Below, piece after piece: positions 8,153 through 16,290 of a stretch of 47,361 nt of DNA. The stretch comes from an uncultured Collinsella sp. Lineage in GTDB: Bacteria; Actinomycetota; Coriobacteriia; Coriobacteriales; Coriobacteriaceae. The notes beneath the pieces are model-generated. The model saw nothing but the letters and a program-made list of their open reading frames with translations. It made no database searches and was not told where the DNA came from. Positions within the stretch are counted from its first letter, which is position 1. The number at the start of each line of letters is the position of its first letter. The stretch is from positions 1-47,361 of the forward strand of contig UQYA01000006.1 of NCBI GenBank assembly GCA_900545165.1, written 5' to 3'. Both the position numbers and the translations under genes were made by a program.

Positions 8153-8302
8153 AAACTATGCCGGTTTACTACGATGAATTGAGAAATGCCAACCACGCCG
8201 GCTTTTCGCTAAAAAGTGCAAGGCATCTACCTGCGGTTTTAGTTCAACAAGTTTCGGAGTGGTCGCGGTTGAGCGATTCATCGTAGTAAACCGTCATAGT
8301 TT
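8153..8302. repeat. MITE-like element with 27-bp terminal inverted repeats
   Basis: The 27 bases at 8153-8179 (AAACTATGCCGGTTTACTAC...) are repeated as the reverse complement at 8276-8302 with a single mismatch. About 96 non-coding bases lie between them. There is no reading frame inside, and the unit lies between the argS terminator and the rho promoter. Size and structure fit a small non-autonomous palindromic element or a large transcribed hairpin. No target-site duplication could be made out. Confidence 0.75.
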
Positions 8303-8338
8303 TGGCGGAGGCAGTCAGATTTGTGGGCGGTAAACCAA

Positions 8339-8385
8339 AGAGTGTCCCTTTTGAATAGTCGTTTAAGAACGTCCCCAATGACTAA
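8339..8385. repeat. GGGAC-box repeat (reverse orientation)
   Basis: Read on the minus strand this gives TTGGGGACGTTCTTA, then about 16 bases, then GGGACACT. These are the two boxes, in the same order, of the tandem repeat at 1696-1748. It also carries a short inverted repeat TAGTC ... GACTA at its proximal end. Confidence 0.6.
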
Positions 8386-8386
8386 G

Positions 8387-8414
8387 TTGCAGGTGACGGC
8401 TGTTGTGTTACACT
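8387..8414 (+). promoter_or_regulatory. Probable rho promoter
   Basis: A sigma-70-type match: -35 TTGCAG (8387-8392), 16-base spacer, -10 TACACT (8409-8414). It sits about 145 bases before the rho start and at the edge of the GGGAC repeat. Confidence 0.6.
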
Positions 8415-8558
8415 AACGTTGCGTATATGACGCAAATATCTCGATACAGATCAATGATGTCCGTCGGTATTTGACGGAGCTAGACTGTTTAGCCGCCCTG
8501 AAGGTTTATGCAGGGAGCATGTGATCACAGGGCTTGAAAAGAAAGTTGAGCAAACACT
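8415..8558 (+). promoter_or_regulatory. rho 5' leader with stem-loops
   Basis: About 140 untranslated bases separate the likely rho promoter from the start codon. Two compact hairpins are visible: TCCGTC/GACGGA (about 8460-8479) and CCCTG/CAGGG (about 8497-8516). Rho genes in several bacteria are autoregulated through termination in their leader, so this leader may have that role. That is inference, as no defined family was recognised. Confidence 0.4.
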
Positions 8559-11114
8559 GTGTCTGATCAACAGCAAGAAAACGAAATAACGACGACGCAG
8601 GCCGCTCCCGCTGCACCGGTTGCGTCGGACCAGGTCGCGGCGCCCGCGCAAGCCTCGGCTCCTGAGACGCCTACGCCTGCAACGGCTGAGAAGGCCGTGC
8701 CTGCAACTGGTGAGAAGGCTGTTCCGGCAAAGCCCAAGCGCACGCGCCGCGCGGCCAAGCCTGTCGCTGACGGCGAGGAGGTCACCAAGCCCAAGCGCCG
8801 TACCACGCGCATGACGCGCGTCAAGCGCACCGTTGCAGCTGACTCCTCGGCGCCGATTTCCGATGAGGTCGCGCAGGCACGTGCGTTGGCGCAGATTAGC
8901 GAGGCTCAGGTGGTGCGCGCCCGCCGTCGTGCTGCCGAGCGCGAGGCTGCGGCTCTGACCGAGCTTGCAGCTCCGTCTGTGCCCGAGACGCCTGCCGCCA
9001 CCGAGACCCCTGTCGCCGACCAGCCGACCGAGAAGCCGGTACCGCGCACACGCCGTCGCACGGCTGCTAAGGCCGAGCAGGTTGCCGATCAGGTAACCCC
9101 CGAGCTCACTGAGGCTTCGGTCCGTTCCGCGGCAGGGGAGGGCACATCGCCTGTTGAGCTCGCTGCGCCTGTCGAGGCCAGCGAAGTTCCCGTTGTCGAT
9201 CCGGCTTTGCGCCCGTACCGTCGCGGTCGCAAGCCCAAGGCCTTCGTCGAGGCAGAGAAGGCCGCAGCCGCAGCTGCAGCCGCTCGGGATGCTGCGGCGA
9301 CCGCCGAGTCTGCAACCGCCGCCGACGCGCCCGTCCAGGATGCTACGACTTCCGAGGCCGCTCCCGCCGATGTCGAGCCCGCCGACCTCCGTCCCGGTCG
9401 CAGCCGTCGCACTGCTGCTAAGCGCACGTCCAAGGCTAAGGCTGCCAAGAAGGTTGCGTCCGAGGATTCCGCCGAGACGACCGCCGATGCATCGACTGAC
9501 GCCGCCGAGCCCCAGGACGTCGAACAGCCTGCGTCTGAGAAGCCCAAGCGCGGTCGTAAGAAGTCCGCTAAGGCCAAGGCGTCCGAGCAGCAGGCCGAGG
9601 CCGAGCTGCAGGGCGATTCCAAGGCCGAGGCCAGCGATGATACTGTGGCTAACGCCGACGCCGCCGCAACCGATGGCGCCGCGCCCGCCGAGGCCGAAGA
9701 CAACGCTCGCCCCAACCGTCGCCAGCACAAGCGTAACGACGAGCGCAACGAGCGCAAGGACGAGCGCAACAACGACCGCCGCAACCGCCAGCGCGATCGC
9801 AAACAGCGCAACAAGGAGCGCAACGCCGCCCCCACCGAACCCACGCTTTCGCGTGAGGAGCTCGCTGCCATGAAGGTCGCCGAACTGCGCGAGAAGGCCA
9901 AGGAGTTCGAGATCGAGACGACCGGCAAGAAGAAAGCCGAGCTCGTCGAAGAGATCTACGTCACCGCTGCGAAGGCCGAGGGCTTCCGCGATATCAAGGG
10001 CATTCTGCAGATTCGCCCGGACAGCTCCGGCATCATCCACGCCCATGGCTACATGAAGTCCAACGACGACGCCTTCGTGCCCGCCTACCTCATCCGCTCC
10101 GCGCGCCTGCGCACGGGCGACGTCATCGAGGGCTCGCTGCGTCCTTCGCGCGGCGGTGACAAGCGCGCCGGCCTCGCCAAAATCACGACCGTCAACGGTC
10201 TGGACCCCGAGCAGATTCGCAACCGTCCCAAGTTCGGCGACCTCACCCCGGTCTATCCCAACGAGCCGCTGCGCATGGAGCACGGCAAGGACTCCATTAC
10301 CGGTCGCGTCATCGACATCGTGTCGCCGATCGGCAAGGGTCAGCGTGGCCTGATTGTGTCCCCGCCCAAGGCAGGCAAGACCACGATCCTCAAGAAGATT
10401 TGTCAGTCAATCTCGATTAACAACCCCGAGGTGCACCTCATCTGCCTGCTCGTCGACGAGCGCCCCGAAGAGGTCACCGATATGCAGCGTTCCATCAAGG
10501 GCGAGGTTGTGGCGTCGACCTTCGATATGCCCGCCGACAACCACACTCGTGTGGCAGAGCTCGTCATCGAGCGCGCCAAGCGCATCGTGGAGCTGGGCGG
10601 CGATGTCGTGGTGGTGCTCGACTCCATTACGCGTCTTGCCCGCGCCTACAACTTGGCGGCGCCCGCCTCGGGCCGCATCCTTTCGGGCGGCGTCGATTCG
10701 GCGGCCCTGTATCCTCCCAAGCGCTTCCTGGGCGCAGCCCGTAATATCGAGAACGGTGGCTCGCTCACCATCCTGGCCTCTGCCCTCATCGACACCGGTT
10801 CCAAGATGGACGAGGTCATCTTCGAGGAGTTCAAGGGTACCGGCAACATGGAGCTTAAGCTCGACCGCGACCTGGCCGACCGCCGCATCTTCCCGGCTAT
10901 CGACCCCGTTGCCTCCGGTACGCGCAACGAAGACCTGTTGGTCGACGAGCAGATGCGTCCGTTTGTCTTTGGTCTGCGTCGCATTCTTGCCGGCATGAAC
11001 AACACCGAGCGCGCAGCCGCGTCGTTTATCAAGGGTCTTAAGGGCACCAACACCAACCAGGAGTTCCTGGTGCGTTCGGCCAAAAAGCACAGCGACTACG
11101 AGCAGACGTTCTAG
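8559..11114 (+). CDS. rho: Transcription termination factor Rho, with long N-terminal extension
   Basis: Hexameric RNA helicase that ends transcription at Rho-dependent sites. The 851-residue product is about twice the E. coli length (419). Residues 1 to about 425 are a low-complexity Ala/Glu/Lys/Arg-rich region with repeated KPKR, RRRTA and GRKK-type basic clusters, ending in a strongly Arg/Asn-rich stretch at about 390-425. The conserved core follows: Rho N-terminal helical domain (LSREELAAMKVAELREKAKE) near 430-466, cold-shock-like RNA-binding domain near 470-555, Walker A PPKAGKTT near 601-608, Walker B region VVVVLDSITRLARAYN near 680-695, and the GGSLTILASALIDTGSKMDE and LDRDLADRRIFPAID segments. 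The start is GTG at 8559 with no strong Shine-Dalgarno sequence. Arg-rich insertions of this kind are known from actinobacterial Rho proteins and aid RNA binding there. Confidence 0.95.
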   Translation: MSDQQQENEITTTQAAPAAPVASDQVAAPAQASAPETPTPATAEKAVPATGEKAVPAKPKRTRRAAKPVADGEEVTKPKRRTTRMTRVKRTVAADSSAPISDEVAQARALAQISEAQVVRARRRAAEREAAALTELAAPSVPETPAATETPVADQPTEKPVPRTRRRTAAKAEQVADQVTPELTEASVRSAAGEGTSPVELAAPVEASEVPVVDPALRPYRRGRKPKAFVEAEKAAAAAAAARDAAATAESATAADAPVQDATTSEAAPADVEPADLRPGRSRRTAAKRTSKAKAAKKVASEDSAETTADASTDAAEPQDVEQPASEKPKRGRKKSAKAKASEQQAEAELQGDSKAEASDDTVANADAAATDGAAPAEAEDNARPNRRQHKRNDERNERKDERNNDRRNRQRDRKQRNKERNAAPTEPTLSREELAAMKVAELREKAKEFEIETTGKKKAELVEEIYVTAAKAEGFRDIKGILQIRPDSSGIIHAHGYMKSNDDAFVPAYLIRSARLRTGDVIEGSLRPSRGGDKRAGLAKITTVNGLDPEQIRNRPKFGDLTPVYPNEPLRMEHGKDSITGRVIDIVSPIGKGQRGLIVSPPKAGKTTILKKICQSISINNPEVHLICLLVDERPEEVTDMQRSIKGEVVASTFDMPADNHTRVAELVIERAKRIVELGGDVVVVLDSITRLARAYNLAAPASGRILSGGVDSAALYPPKRFLGAARNIENGGSLTILASALIDTGSKMDEVIFEEFKGTGNMELKLDRDLADRRIFPAIDPVASGTRNEDLLVDEQMRPFVFGLRRILAGMNNTERAAASFIKGLKGTNTNQEFLVRSAKKHSDYEQTF

Positions 11115-11152
11115 GTTGTCATCCACGCGCAGCGATAGTCATCAATGCGATA

Positions 11153-11185
11153 AAGGGTCGGGGCTTTGAGCCTCGGCCCTTTTCC
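11153..11185 (+). terminator. rho terminator hairpin
   Basis: Stem AAGGGTCGGGGC (11153-11164) pairs with GCCTCGGCCCTT (11170-11181) with G-U pairs, followed by TTCC. The U-tract is short. Confidence 0.7.
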
Positions 11186-11262
11186 ATATCGCCGCTCCGC
11201 GCTTATTTTTGACCATAAGACTGGCAAGCAGCAGGTTTCCCGTTTCAATCCGACATCGTCGC

Positions 11263-11291
11263 TTGCAATCGACAGGGCGGTTTCGCATAAT
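11263..11291 (+). promoter_or_regulatory. Sigma-70-type promoter upstream of the membrane protein gene
   Basis: -35 TTGCAA (11263-11268), 17-base spacer, -10 CATAAT (11286-11291). Transcription would start about 130 bases before the ATG at 11428 and probably covers the following VanZ-family gene too. Confidence 0.65.
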
Positions 11292-11427
11292 AGCTTTTAA
11301 GCTTCGCGACGGAAAACGCAGATGAAACGAACCATATACCGTTGCTTTGGGGCATAGCCCCGCTTCATCTTCTCTCGCGCAGCCAACTGAATGATGCGAT
11401 TTGGGTGCTGGAAGATGGGGAGAGCTC

Positions 11428-12828
11428 ATGGCTTCTTCTGATGCAACACAACGAGCAGTCCTTGCCGGACTTTCGTGCGGGATCGGCCTTGCCGCTCCCG
11501 TGGTTATGTATGCCGCGACGCTGCCGTTTTCGTCTGTGAACGAGACGGTCGTGGCGGGTGCGGTTCCCTTCGCCGTGGGCGCGGTGGCGGGCGTGGGTAT
11601 CTATGCCGCCTCGCTGGGTATCTCCGAGTATCGTGCGCAGCGTGAAGAGCGTCTGTTCCAGCCCGATGCCATGGGCGGTGCCGCCAATCTCAATCAGCAT
11701 CAAAGCGAGTTCAAGACCGCCTCGATTCCAGCTCAGCAGCAGGATGCGACTCCTTACGCTGCGGCTTCTGCTTCTCAGGCTCAGGCGGAGCAGTCTACCT
11801 CGGCATTCCTTTCCGGCCTGACCGGTGCGTTCCAGCGCCGTCATGCCGATGATGGTGTCCCTACCATCGCTCGAGCCGCAGATGCTATGGACGAGGACGA
11901 GGCCTGGTCCATGATCGACAGTATGCTCGACGACGATTCGCCAGTGAGCTGCGACCCTGCACACTCGCGCGACGTCTATCAAGTCGCCATCGACGAGCTC
12001 ACCAACGGCGGGCAGACCGGCTCCTTCAATCGCGACGACATCGCCGCCGCGGCACGCGCCGTGTCTGGCTCCCAGGCCGCCCCTGCGGGCAGCACGGCGG
12101 CTTTCGTGGCACTCGTCGCCAACGCGGCAGCCAATAACGCCTACAGCGCTACCTCGGCGGACGCGAACGCTTCTGCCGACAATTCGTACGTTGATGAAGC
12201 CATGGCCGCGGACGAGGAGGCCGTTGCCGCCCGCCGTGCCGCCGAAAGCTCGCTGTGGGGCGCTCCTGCCCAGCAGCAGGCGGCTGAGGCTGCGCCGTAC
12301 AATGTAAACCTCGCCAGCATGCCTATCATCTCCGGTGCCGCGGATATCGATCTCGATGACCTCGATGAGCCTGCAGCCATCACCGCATCGATTGATGCCC
12401 AAGATCGCATCGACACCGGCGACCTTCCGGATGCCTCGCTCGAGGTTGATGTTCCCATGGCCGATTACTCGGGCCACGAGGACATGTGGGCCGCCGCCAC
12501 CGCGATTCTGGATGAGATTGACGAGCCTGCTCCTGTTGCAGCCCCCGCTCCCGTCGCTGCCCCTCAGCCTGCTGCCCCCGCCTATGTCGGCCGTCACAGC
12601 GCTGTGTTCCCCGAGGATACTGCCCGTATCTCGCGCGAGAGCATCGAGCGGGCCGAGGCTATTGCCGCCGGCATTATGGAAAACCGTCGTCACGAGCGCG
12701 TCAATCAGATCCTCGAGGAAGAGATCGAGCGCCTGCAGTCCTCAACCGCCAAGCGTACGGGCCGTGCCTATCTGAGCGTTATCGAGGGCGGTACCGCCAG
12801 CTTCGCGCCGCTCCGCGCGGAGGCATAA
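11428..12828 (+). CDS. Membrane-anchored Ala/Asp-rich protein of unknown function
   Basis: A 466-residue protein not recognised as a family. Two hydrophobic segments near the N-terminus (about 12-33 and 39-62) look like a transmembrane hairpin with no cleavable signal. A long acidic, Ala-rich and probably disordered region follows (about 70-400), then a short helical C-terminus rich in Glu/Arg (RESIERAEAIAAGI ... ILEEEIERLQ). GGGGAGAG lies 6 bases before the ATG at 11428, so the frame opening at 11401 is rejected. It is followed after only 7 bases by the VanZ-family gene and is probably co-transcribed with it. A cell-envelope role is a guess from topology and neighbour only. Confidence 0.7.
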   Translation: MASSDATQRAVLAGLSCGIGLAAPVVMYAATLPFSSVNETVVAGAVPFAVGAVAGVGIYAASLGISEYRAQREERLFQPDAMGGAANLNQHQSEFKTASIPAQQQDATPYAAASASQAQAEQSTSAFLSGLTGAFQRRHADDGVPTIARAADAMDEDEAWSMIDSMLDDDSPVSCDPAHSRDVYQVAIDELTNGGQTGSFNRDDIAAAARAVSGSQAAPAGSTAAFVALVANAAANNAYSATSADANASADNSYVDEAMAADEEAVAARRAAESSLWGAPAQQQAAEAAPYNVNLASMPIISGAADIDLDDLDEPAAITASIDAQDRIDTGDLPDASLEVDVPMADYSGHEDMWAAATAILDEIDEPAPVAAPAPVAAPQPAAPAYVGRHSAVFPEDTARISRESIERAEAIAAGIMENRRHERVNQILEEEIERLQSSTAKRTGRAYLSVIEGGTASFAPLRAEA

Positions 12829-12835
12829 CTTCTGC

Positions 12836-13285
12836 ATGGTTAAGATCAATCGAAAATGGGCGGTTGTAACCTGCCTGATGGCGCTCTTGATCTGGGGCAA
12901 TTCGCTGGTTCCCGGCTCGGGGTCGGGCTCGCTGAGCCTAACGGTCATGGAAGCTATCCGCGGTTTCCTGCACAGCGTGGGACTTCCATATGAATGGGTG
13001 ACCAACTTTGTTGTTCGCAAGTGCGCGCATTTTACCGAGTATATGGTGCTCGGCATCTTGGCAACGCACGCCTTTGATTTTGAGGGCCGGCGCACCTTTG
13101 ACGTGCTGCTGCCCACGGCGGTGTTCCTGCTGCTGATTCCCTCGATCGACGAGACGATTCAGCTCTTTGTGCCGGGACGCGCCGGCATGATCACCGATGT
13201 GATGATCGACTGCTGTGGAGCGGCAACGGGCGTTGTGCTCCGATATCTCTTACGGTCGCTGATGTGCGCTAAAAAGGCCGCCTAG
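12836..13285 (+). CDS. VanZ-family membrane protein
   Basis: A 149-residue integral membrane protein with about four hydrophobic segments. The VanZ hallmarks are present: RKCAHFTEYMVLG at about 61-73, the acidic SIDETIQLFVPGR motif near 103-115, and a TDVMIDCCGAATG segment near 120-132. VanZ itself gives low-level teicoplanin resistance, but most family members have unknown function in the envelope. GGAGG lies about 12 bases upstream, inside the end of the previous gene. The stop codon lies within the stem of the following terminator. Confidence 0.85.
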   Translation: MVKINRKWAVVTCLMALLIWGNSLVPGSGSGSLSLTVMEAIRGFLHSVGLPYEWVTNFVVRKCAHFTEYMVLGILATHAFDFEGRRTFDVLLPTAVFLLLIPSIDETIQLFVPGRAGMITDVMIDCCGAATGVVLRYLLRSLMCAKKAA

Positions 13286-13317
13286 GACGTATTGTTTGGT
13301 CCTAGGCGGCCTTTTTT
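13271..13317 (+). terminator. Strong intrinsic terminator overlapping the VanZ-family stop codon
   Basis: An 18-bp perfect stem, AAAAAGGCCGCCTAGGAC (13271-13288) with its complement at 13299-13316, followed by further T. The TAG stop codon at 13283-13285 is inside the left arm. The A-run on the left makes it usable on the minus strand as well. Confidence 0.9.
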
Positions 13318-13399
13318 ATTTGAGGGCTTATATGAGGCGTGGTGGCGTCGTTCCGTAGGTTGGATTTGCCGGGCGCGCCACGCCCTGTGGGTGCGTCTG

Positions 13400-14290
13400 C
13401 TACTGAAGCGCCTGTGCGCCCAGGGCCAGGCAGCCCATAATGCCCTGCTTGCCCTCGAGGCTGTTGTTGACGATGTAGTTATCGATGTCGTTGACCTCGG
13501 GCGTGACGATATAGCCGTTGAGCATCTCGGCACACTTTTTGCGTGCGAGCGGCACGATGGGGGTGTGGTCGGCCACACCGCCGCCGATGATGATCTTTTG
13601 CGGCGCGTAGCACAGCGTGTAGGTCATGAGCGCCTGTGCTAGATAGCCTGCGAGCAGGTCCATGGCCTCTGGGTCATCGGCCATGTCTCCGGCGCTCTTG
13701 CCATCCCAGCGCTTTTTAACGCCGGGGCCGGCGATGAGGCCCTCGAGGCAGTTGTCATGGAAGGGGCAAGCGCTATGCTCGCCGATGGTGTCGCGCGGGT
13801 CGCGCGTGACCAGGATGTGGCCGGCCTCGGGGTGCATCATGCCGTGTACGAGCTTACCGCCCGAGAGCACGCCGGCGCCCACACCGGTGCCGATGGTCAG
13901 GTAGACCACGTCCGTGAGGCCCTGGGCGCAACCAAAGGTGACCTCGCCCAAGCAGGCAACGTTGACGTCGGTGTCGTAGCCGCAGGGAATATTGAGCTCG
14001 TTTTGGATGGTGCCCAGCAGGTCGAAGTAGCGCCATGCCGTCTTGGGCGTCTCCAGGATCTTGCCGTATTGGGGCGAGGCAGGGTTGACTGCGGTGGGTC
14101 CAAAGGCGCCGATGCCCAGCGCGGCGATGCCCTTGTTCGCAAACCATGCATTGACGGCCTCAACGGTCTCCTGCGGGGTCGTGGTCGCGATCTGCTCGCG
14201 CTCCAGGACCGTACCGTCTGCATAGCCCGTGGCGCAGACCATCTTGGTGCCGCCAGCCTCGAGCGCTCCGATAAGCTGCTGCTCTGCCAT
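13400..14290 (-). CDS. ROK-family sugar kinase, probable fructokinase
   Basis: A 296-residue cytosolic kinase. The ATP-binding phosphate loop EAGGTKMVCA lies at about residues 10-19. IGAFGPTAVNPASPQYGKI is typical of ROK fructokinases of the ScrK/GmuE type. TIGTGVGAG follows, and the zinc motif begins GH near 'PEAGHILV' and continues H-x3-C-x2-H-x2-C in GEHSACPFHDNCLEG. It ends in IIIGGG. These features suggest ATP-dependent phosphorylation of fructose, though mannose or other hexoses cannot be excluded. GAGAGGAA precedes the ATG. It is a single gene with its own candidate promoter and is not linked to a transporter in this window. Confidence 0.85.
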   Translation of the reverse strand: MAEQQLIGALEAGGTKMVCATGYADGTVLEREQIATTTPQETVEAVNAWFANKGIAALGIGAFGPTAVNPASPQYGKILETPKTAWRYFDLLGTIQNELNIPCGYDTDVNVACLGEVTFGCAQGLTDVVYLTIGTGVGAGVLSGGKLVHGMMHPEAGHILVTRDPRDTIGEHSACPFHDNCLEGLIAGPGVKKRWDGKSAGDMADDPEAMDLLAGYLAQALMTYTLCYAPQKIIIGGGVADHTPIVPLARKKCAEMLNGYIVTPEVNDIDNYIVNNSLEGKQGIMGCLALGAQALQ

Positions 14291-14328
14291 AGTATTCCTC
14301 TCTCTGGGACGAGTTGCTCCATGACCAA

Positions 14329-14334
14329 AGTATA
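14329..14334 (-). promoter_or_regulatory. Candidate -10 element of the ROK kinase promoter
   Basis: On the minus strand this reads TATACT, about 39 bases before the ATG at 14290. The -35 (TTTCTT at 16 bases) is weak. Confidence 0.4.
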
Positions 14335-14363
14335 GAGCTCTAAACCATTTAAGAAAGCGCTAT

Positions 14364-14405
14364 AAAAAGAAGTCTCGCAGCGCGGCGGGCGGTGCGAGGC
14401 TTCTT
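14364..14405 (-). terminator. Terminator of the aminotransferase gene
   Basis: On the minus strand a 13-bp stem (14405-14393 with 14379-14367, one G-U pair) is followed by TTT before TATAG. It lies just past the aminotransferase stop codon. Confidence 0.75.
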
Positions 14406-14431
14406 TGGTTGCTTTAGTTGCCGGGCCGTTC

Positions 14432-15613
14432 TTACCCGCGCGGCTTGATTTTATCACGTAGCGACTTGAGGTTCTCCAGCGCCGCGTTAAGCGTCTCGTC
14501 TCGCTTGGCAAAGTGGAAACGAATCAGATGGTTGACGGGCTCGCGGAAGAAGCTCGAGCCGGGCACGGCGCCCACACCCACTTTAGACGCGAGGTCTTCA
14601 CAGAACTCGAGGTCGCTGTCATAGCCAAACTCTGAGATGTCCATCATGACGTAGTAGGCGCCCTGCGGCACGTTATGCTCAAGACCGATGCTGTCGAGTC
14701 CCTGGCAGAACAGGTCGCGTTTGGCGGTATAGAGGTCGAGGACCTCATCGTAATAGCTGTCGTCGAAATTGAGGGCGGTAACGACGGCCTCTTGCAGGGG
14801 AGCGGCGGCGCCCACGGTGAGGAAGTCGTGGACCTTCTTGATGCGCTCGGTGATCTGGGCCGGGGCAATGGTGTAGCCCAAACGCCAGCCGGTGATGGAG
14901 TACGTCTTAGACAGCGAACTGCAGCTGATGGTGCGCTCGAACATGCCGGGCAGCGTGGCCATATAGACGTGCTCGTGGGGCGCGTAGACGATGTGCTCGT
15001 ATACCTCGTCGGTAATGCAGTAGGCGTCGTACTTTTTGCAGAGGTCGGCGATAAAGGTGAGCTCCTCGCGCGTAAAGACCTTGCCGCAGGGGTTGGAAGG
15101 GTTGCACAGGACGATGGCCTTGGGGTCGTTGTCGCGGAAGGCCGCCTCGAGTGTCTCGCGGTCAAAGTCGAATGTGGGCGGGTTGAGCGGCACGTAGATG
15201 GGCTCGGCGCCCGAAAGGATCGTGTCGGCGCCGTAGTTCTCGTAGAACGGCGAGAAGATGACGACCTTGTCTCCGGGGTTTGTGACCGTCATCATGGCGG
15301 CCATCATGGCCTCGGTGGAGCCGCAGGTGACCACGATATTCTGGTTGGGGTTCACCGGCATGCCCATAAAGTGCTCCTGTTTGGCGGCGAGCGCCTCGCG
15401 CATGGCCTGGGAGCCCCAGGTGATGGAGTACTGGTGATAGAGCGGCTTGGGGTCGCTGGCGATGGCGCTGAGGCTATCGAGCAGCTGCGCTGGGGGATCG
15501 AAGTCAGGGAAGCCCTGCGAGAGATTGACAGCGCCATACTTATTGGAGATGCGTGTCATGCGGCGGATGACCGAATCGGTAAATCTTGCCGTGCGGTTGG
15601 AGAGTTCTTTCAT
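14432..15613 (-). CDS. Class I/II PLP-dependent aminotransferase
   Basis: A 393-residue cytosolic aminotransferase of fold type I. It has NLSQGFPDFDPP near the N-terminus, the substrate-binding region QYSITWGSQAMREALA, CGSTEAMMAA, the cofactor-binding NPSNPCGKVFT, the ITDEVYEH aspartate, and the PLP lysine in SSLSKTYSITGWRLGY at about residue 235. The NLSQGFPDF motif resembles kynurenine/methionine/glutamine aminotransferases (YbdL and KAT types). The true amino donor is unknown. AAAGGA precedes the ATG at 15613. It is a single gene with its own terminator and is divergent from the tRNA cluster. Confidence 0.87.
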   Translation of the reverse strand: MKELSNRTARFTDSVIRRMTRISNKYGAVNLSQGFPDFDPPAQLLDSLSAIASDPKPLYHQYSITWGSQAMREALAAKQEHFMGMPVNPNQNIVVTCGSTEAMMAAMMTVTNPGDKVVIFSPFYENYGADTILSGAEPIYVPLNPPTFDFDRETLEAAFRDNDPKAIVLCNPSNPCGKVFTREELTFIADLCKKYDAYCITDEVYEHIVYAPHEHVYMATLPGMFERTISCSSLSKTYSITGWRLGYTIAPAQITERIKKVHDFLTVGAAAPLQEAVVTALNFDDSYYDEVLDLYTAKRDLFCQGLDSIGLEHNVPQGAYYVMMDISEFGYDSDLEFCEDLASKVGVGAVPGSSFFREPVNHLIRFHFAKRDETLNAALENLKSLRDKIKPRG

Positions 15614-15723
15614 GACGGTCCTTTCGAGGATTTGCAGTGGGGCAAGTTTACTCCCATGAAACCGGTGGGATTTGCTCGAAATGGTCTCGAAAAACTCTTT
15701 TCAAAATTCTTGAAAATTGGGGC

Positions 15724-15752
15724 TTGCATCGCGTGGCGTTCCTTGCAATAAT
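15724..15752 (+). promoter_or_regulatory. Promoter of the tRNA-His/Lys cluster
   Basis: -35 TTGCAT (15724-15729), 17-base spacer, -10 AATAAT (15747-15752), placed 27 bases before the tRNA-His gene. Confidence 0.65.
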
Positions 15753-15778
15753 AGTCGAGCGCGAAGCGCACAGGACAC

Positions 15779-15856
15779 GGTGGGTGTAGCTCAGTTGGCT
15801 AGAGCGACGGGTTGTGGTCCCGTAGGTCGAGGGTTCGAGTCCCTTTACCCACCCCA
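15779..15856 (+). tRNA. tRNA-His (GUG)
   Basis: A full cloverleaf. Acceptor stem GTGGGTG pairs with TACCCAC, anticodon GTG is at 15814-15816 in loop TTGTGGT, and the T-arm carries GGTTCGAGTCC. The extra G at position -1 (15779) faces C73 (15853), the tRNA-His identity pair. CCA is encoded at 15854-15856. Confidence 0.97.
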
Positions 15857-15878
15857 GTTCTTGCTTCGTGTTGATATC

Positions 15879-15954
15879 GGGTCGTTAGCTCAGTTGGTAG
15901 AGCAGGGGACTCTTAATCCCAAGGTCCAGGGTTCGACCCCCTGACGGCCCACCA
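15879..15954 (+). tRNA. tRNA-Lys (CUU), copy 1
   Basis: Acceptor GGGTCGT pairs with ACGGCCC (one G-U). The anticodon loop CTCTTAA carries CTT, discriminator A is 15951, and encoded CCA is 15952-15954. Confidence 0.96.
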
Positions 15955-15967
15955 CGCGATATCTCCT

Positions 15968-15993
15968 CTAAAGTCCGCCACAACGGACTTTAG
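15968..15993. other. Inter-tRNA hairpin
   Basis: A perfect 10-bp stem CTAAAGTCCG / CGGACTTTAG with a six-base loop between the two tRNA-Lys copies. It has no U-tract, so a processing signal is more likely than a terminator. Confidence 0.55.
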
Positions 15994-15997
15994 CTTT

Positions 15998-16070
15998 GGG
16001 TCGTTAGCTCAGTTGGTAGAGCAGGGGACTCTTAATCCCAAGGTCCAGGGTTCGACCCCCTGACGGCCCA
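15998..16070 (+). tRNA. tRNA-Lys (CUU), copy 2, without encoded CCA
   Basis: The tRNA body is identical to copy 1, with anticodon CTT. After the discriminator A (16070) the sequence is CCCA, so the 3' CCA is not encoded and the terminal A must be added by the CCA-adding enzyme. Confidence 0.94.
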
Positions 16071-16083
16071 CCCAAAGCATGTT

Positions 16084-16114
16084 AAAGCGACTGGCTTAGG
16101 CTGGTCGCTTTTTT
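16084..16114 (+). terminator. Terminator of the tRNA cluster
   Basis: AAAGCGACTGGC pairs with GCTGGTCGCTTT (with G-U pairs) around TTAG, followed by a T6 tract. Confidence 0.85.
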
Positions 16115-16260
16115 GTTAACCTCACATGGGGTCGAACCCGTCGGGGCGCGGAGCTGAGGAAATGCGTAAGCATTTGCCAGCGCAGCGCGCAAGGCGCGAA
16201 GCGCCGCAGCGACCGCCTGCGCAGCAGGCTGACCCCCTGACGGCCCACCCAAAGATTGTT

Positions 16261-16290
16261 AAAGCGACTGGCTCAGGCTGGTCGTTTTTT
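16261..16290 (+). terminator. Second copy of the tRNA-cluster terminator
   Basis: AAAGCGACTGGC-TCAG-GCTGGTCG followed by T6, a near copy of 16084-16114 within the duplicated unit. Confidence 0.7.

Noticed and set aside
8118..8386. Coding sequence inside the MITE-like region
   Set aside because: All frames are short and none has a ribosome-binding site; the inverted repeats explain the structure better.
16154..16230. CRISPR-like array in the palindrome-rich stretch after the tRNAs
   Set aside because: The palindromes are short and different from each other, with no regular repeat-spacer spacing and no cas genes in the window.
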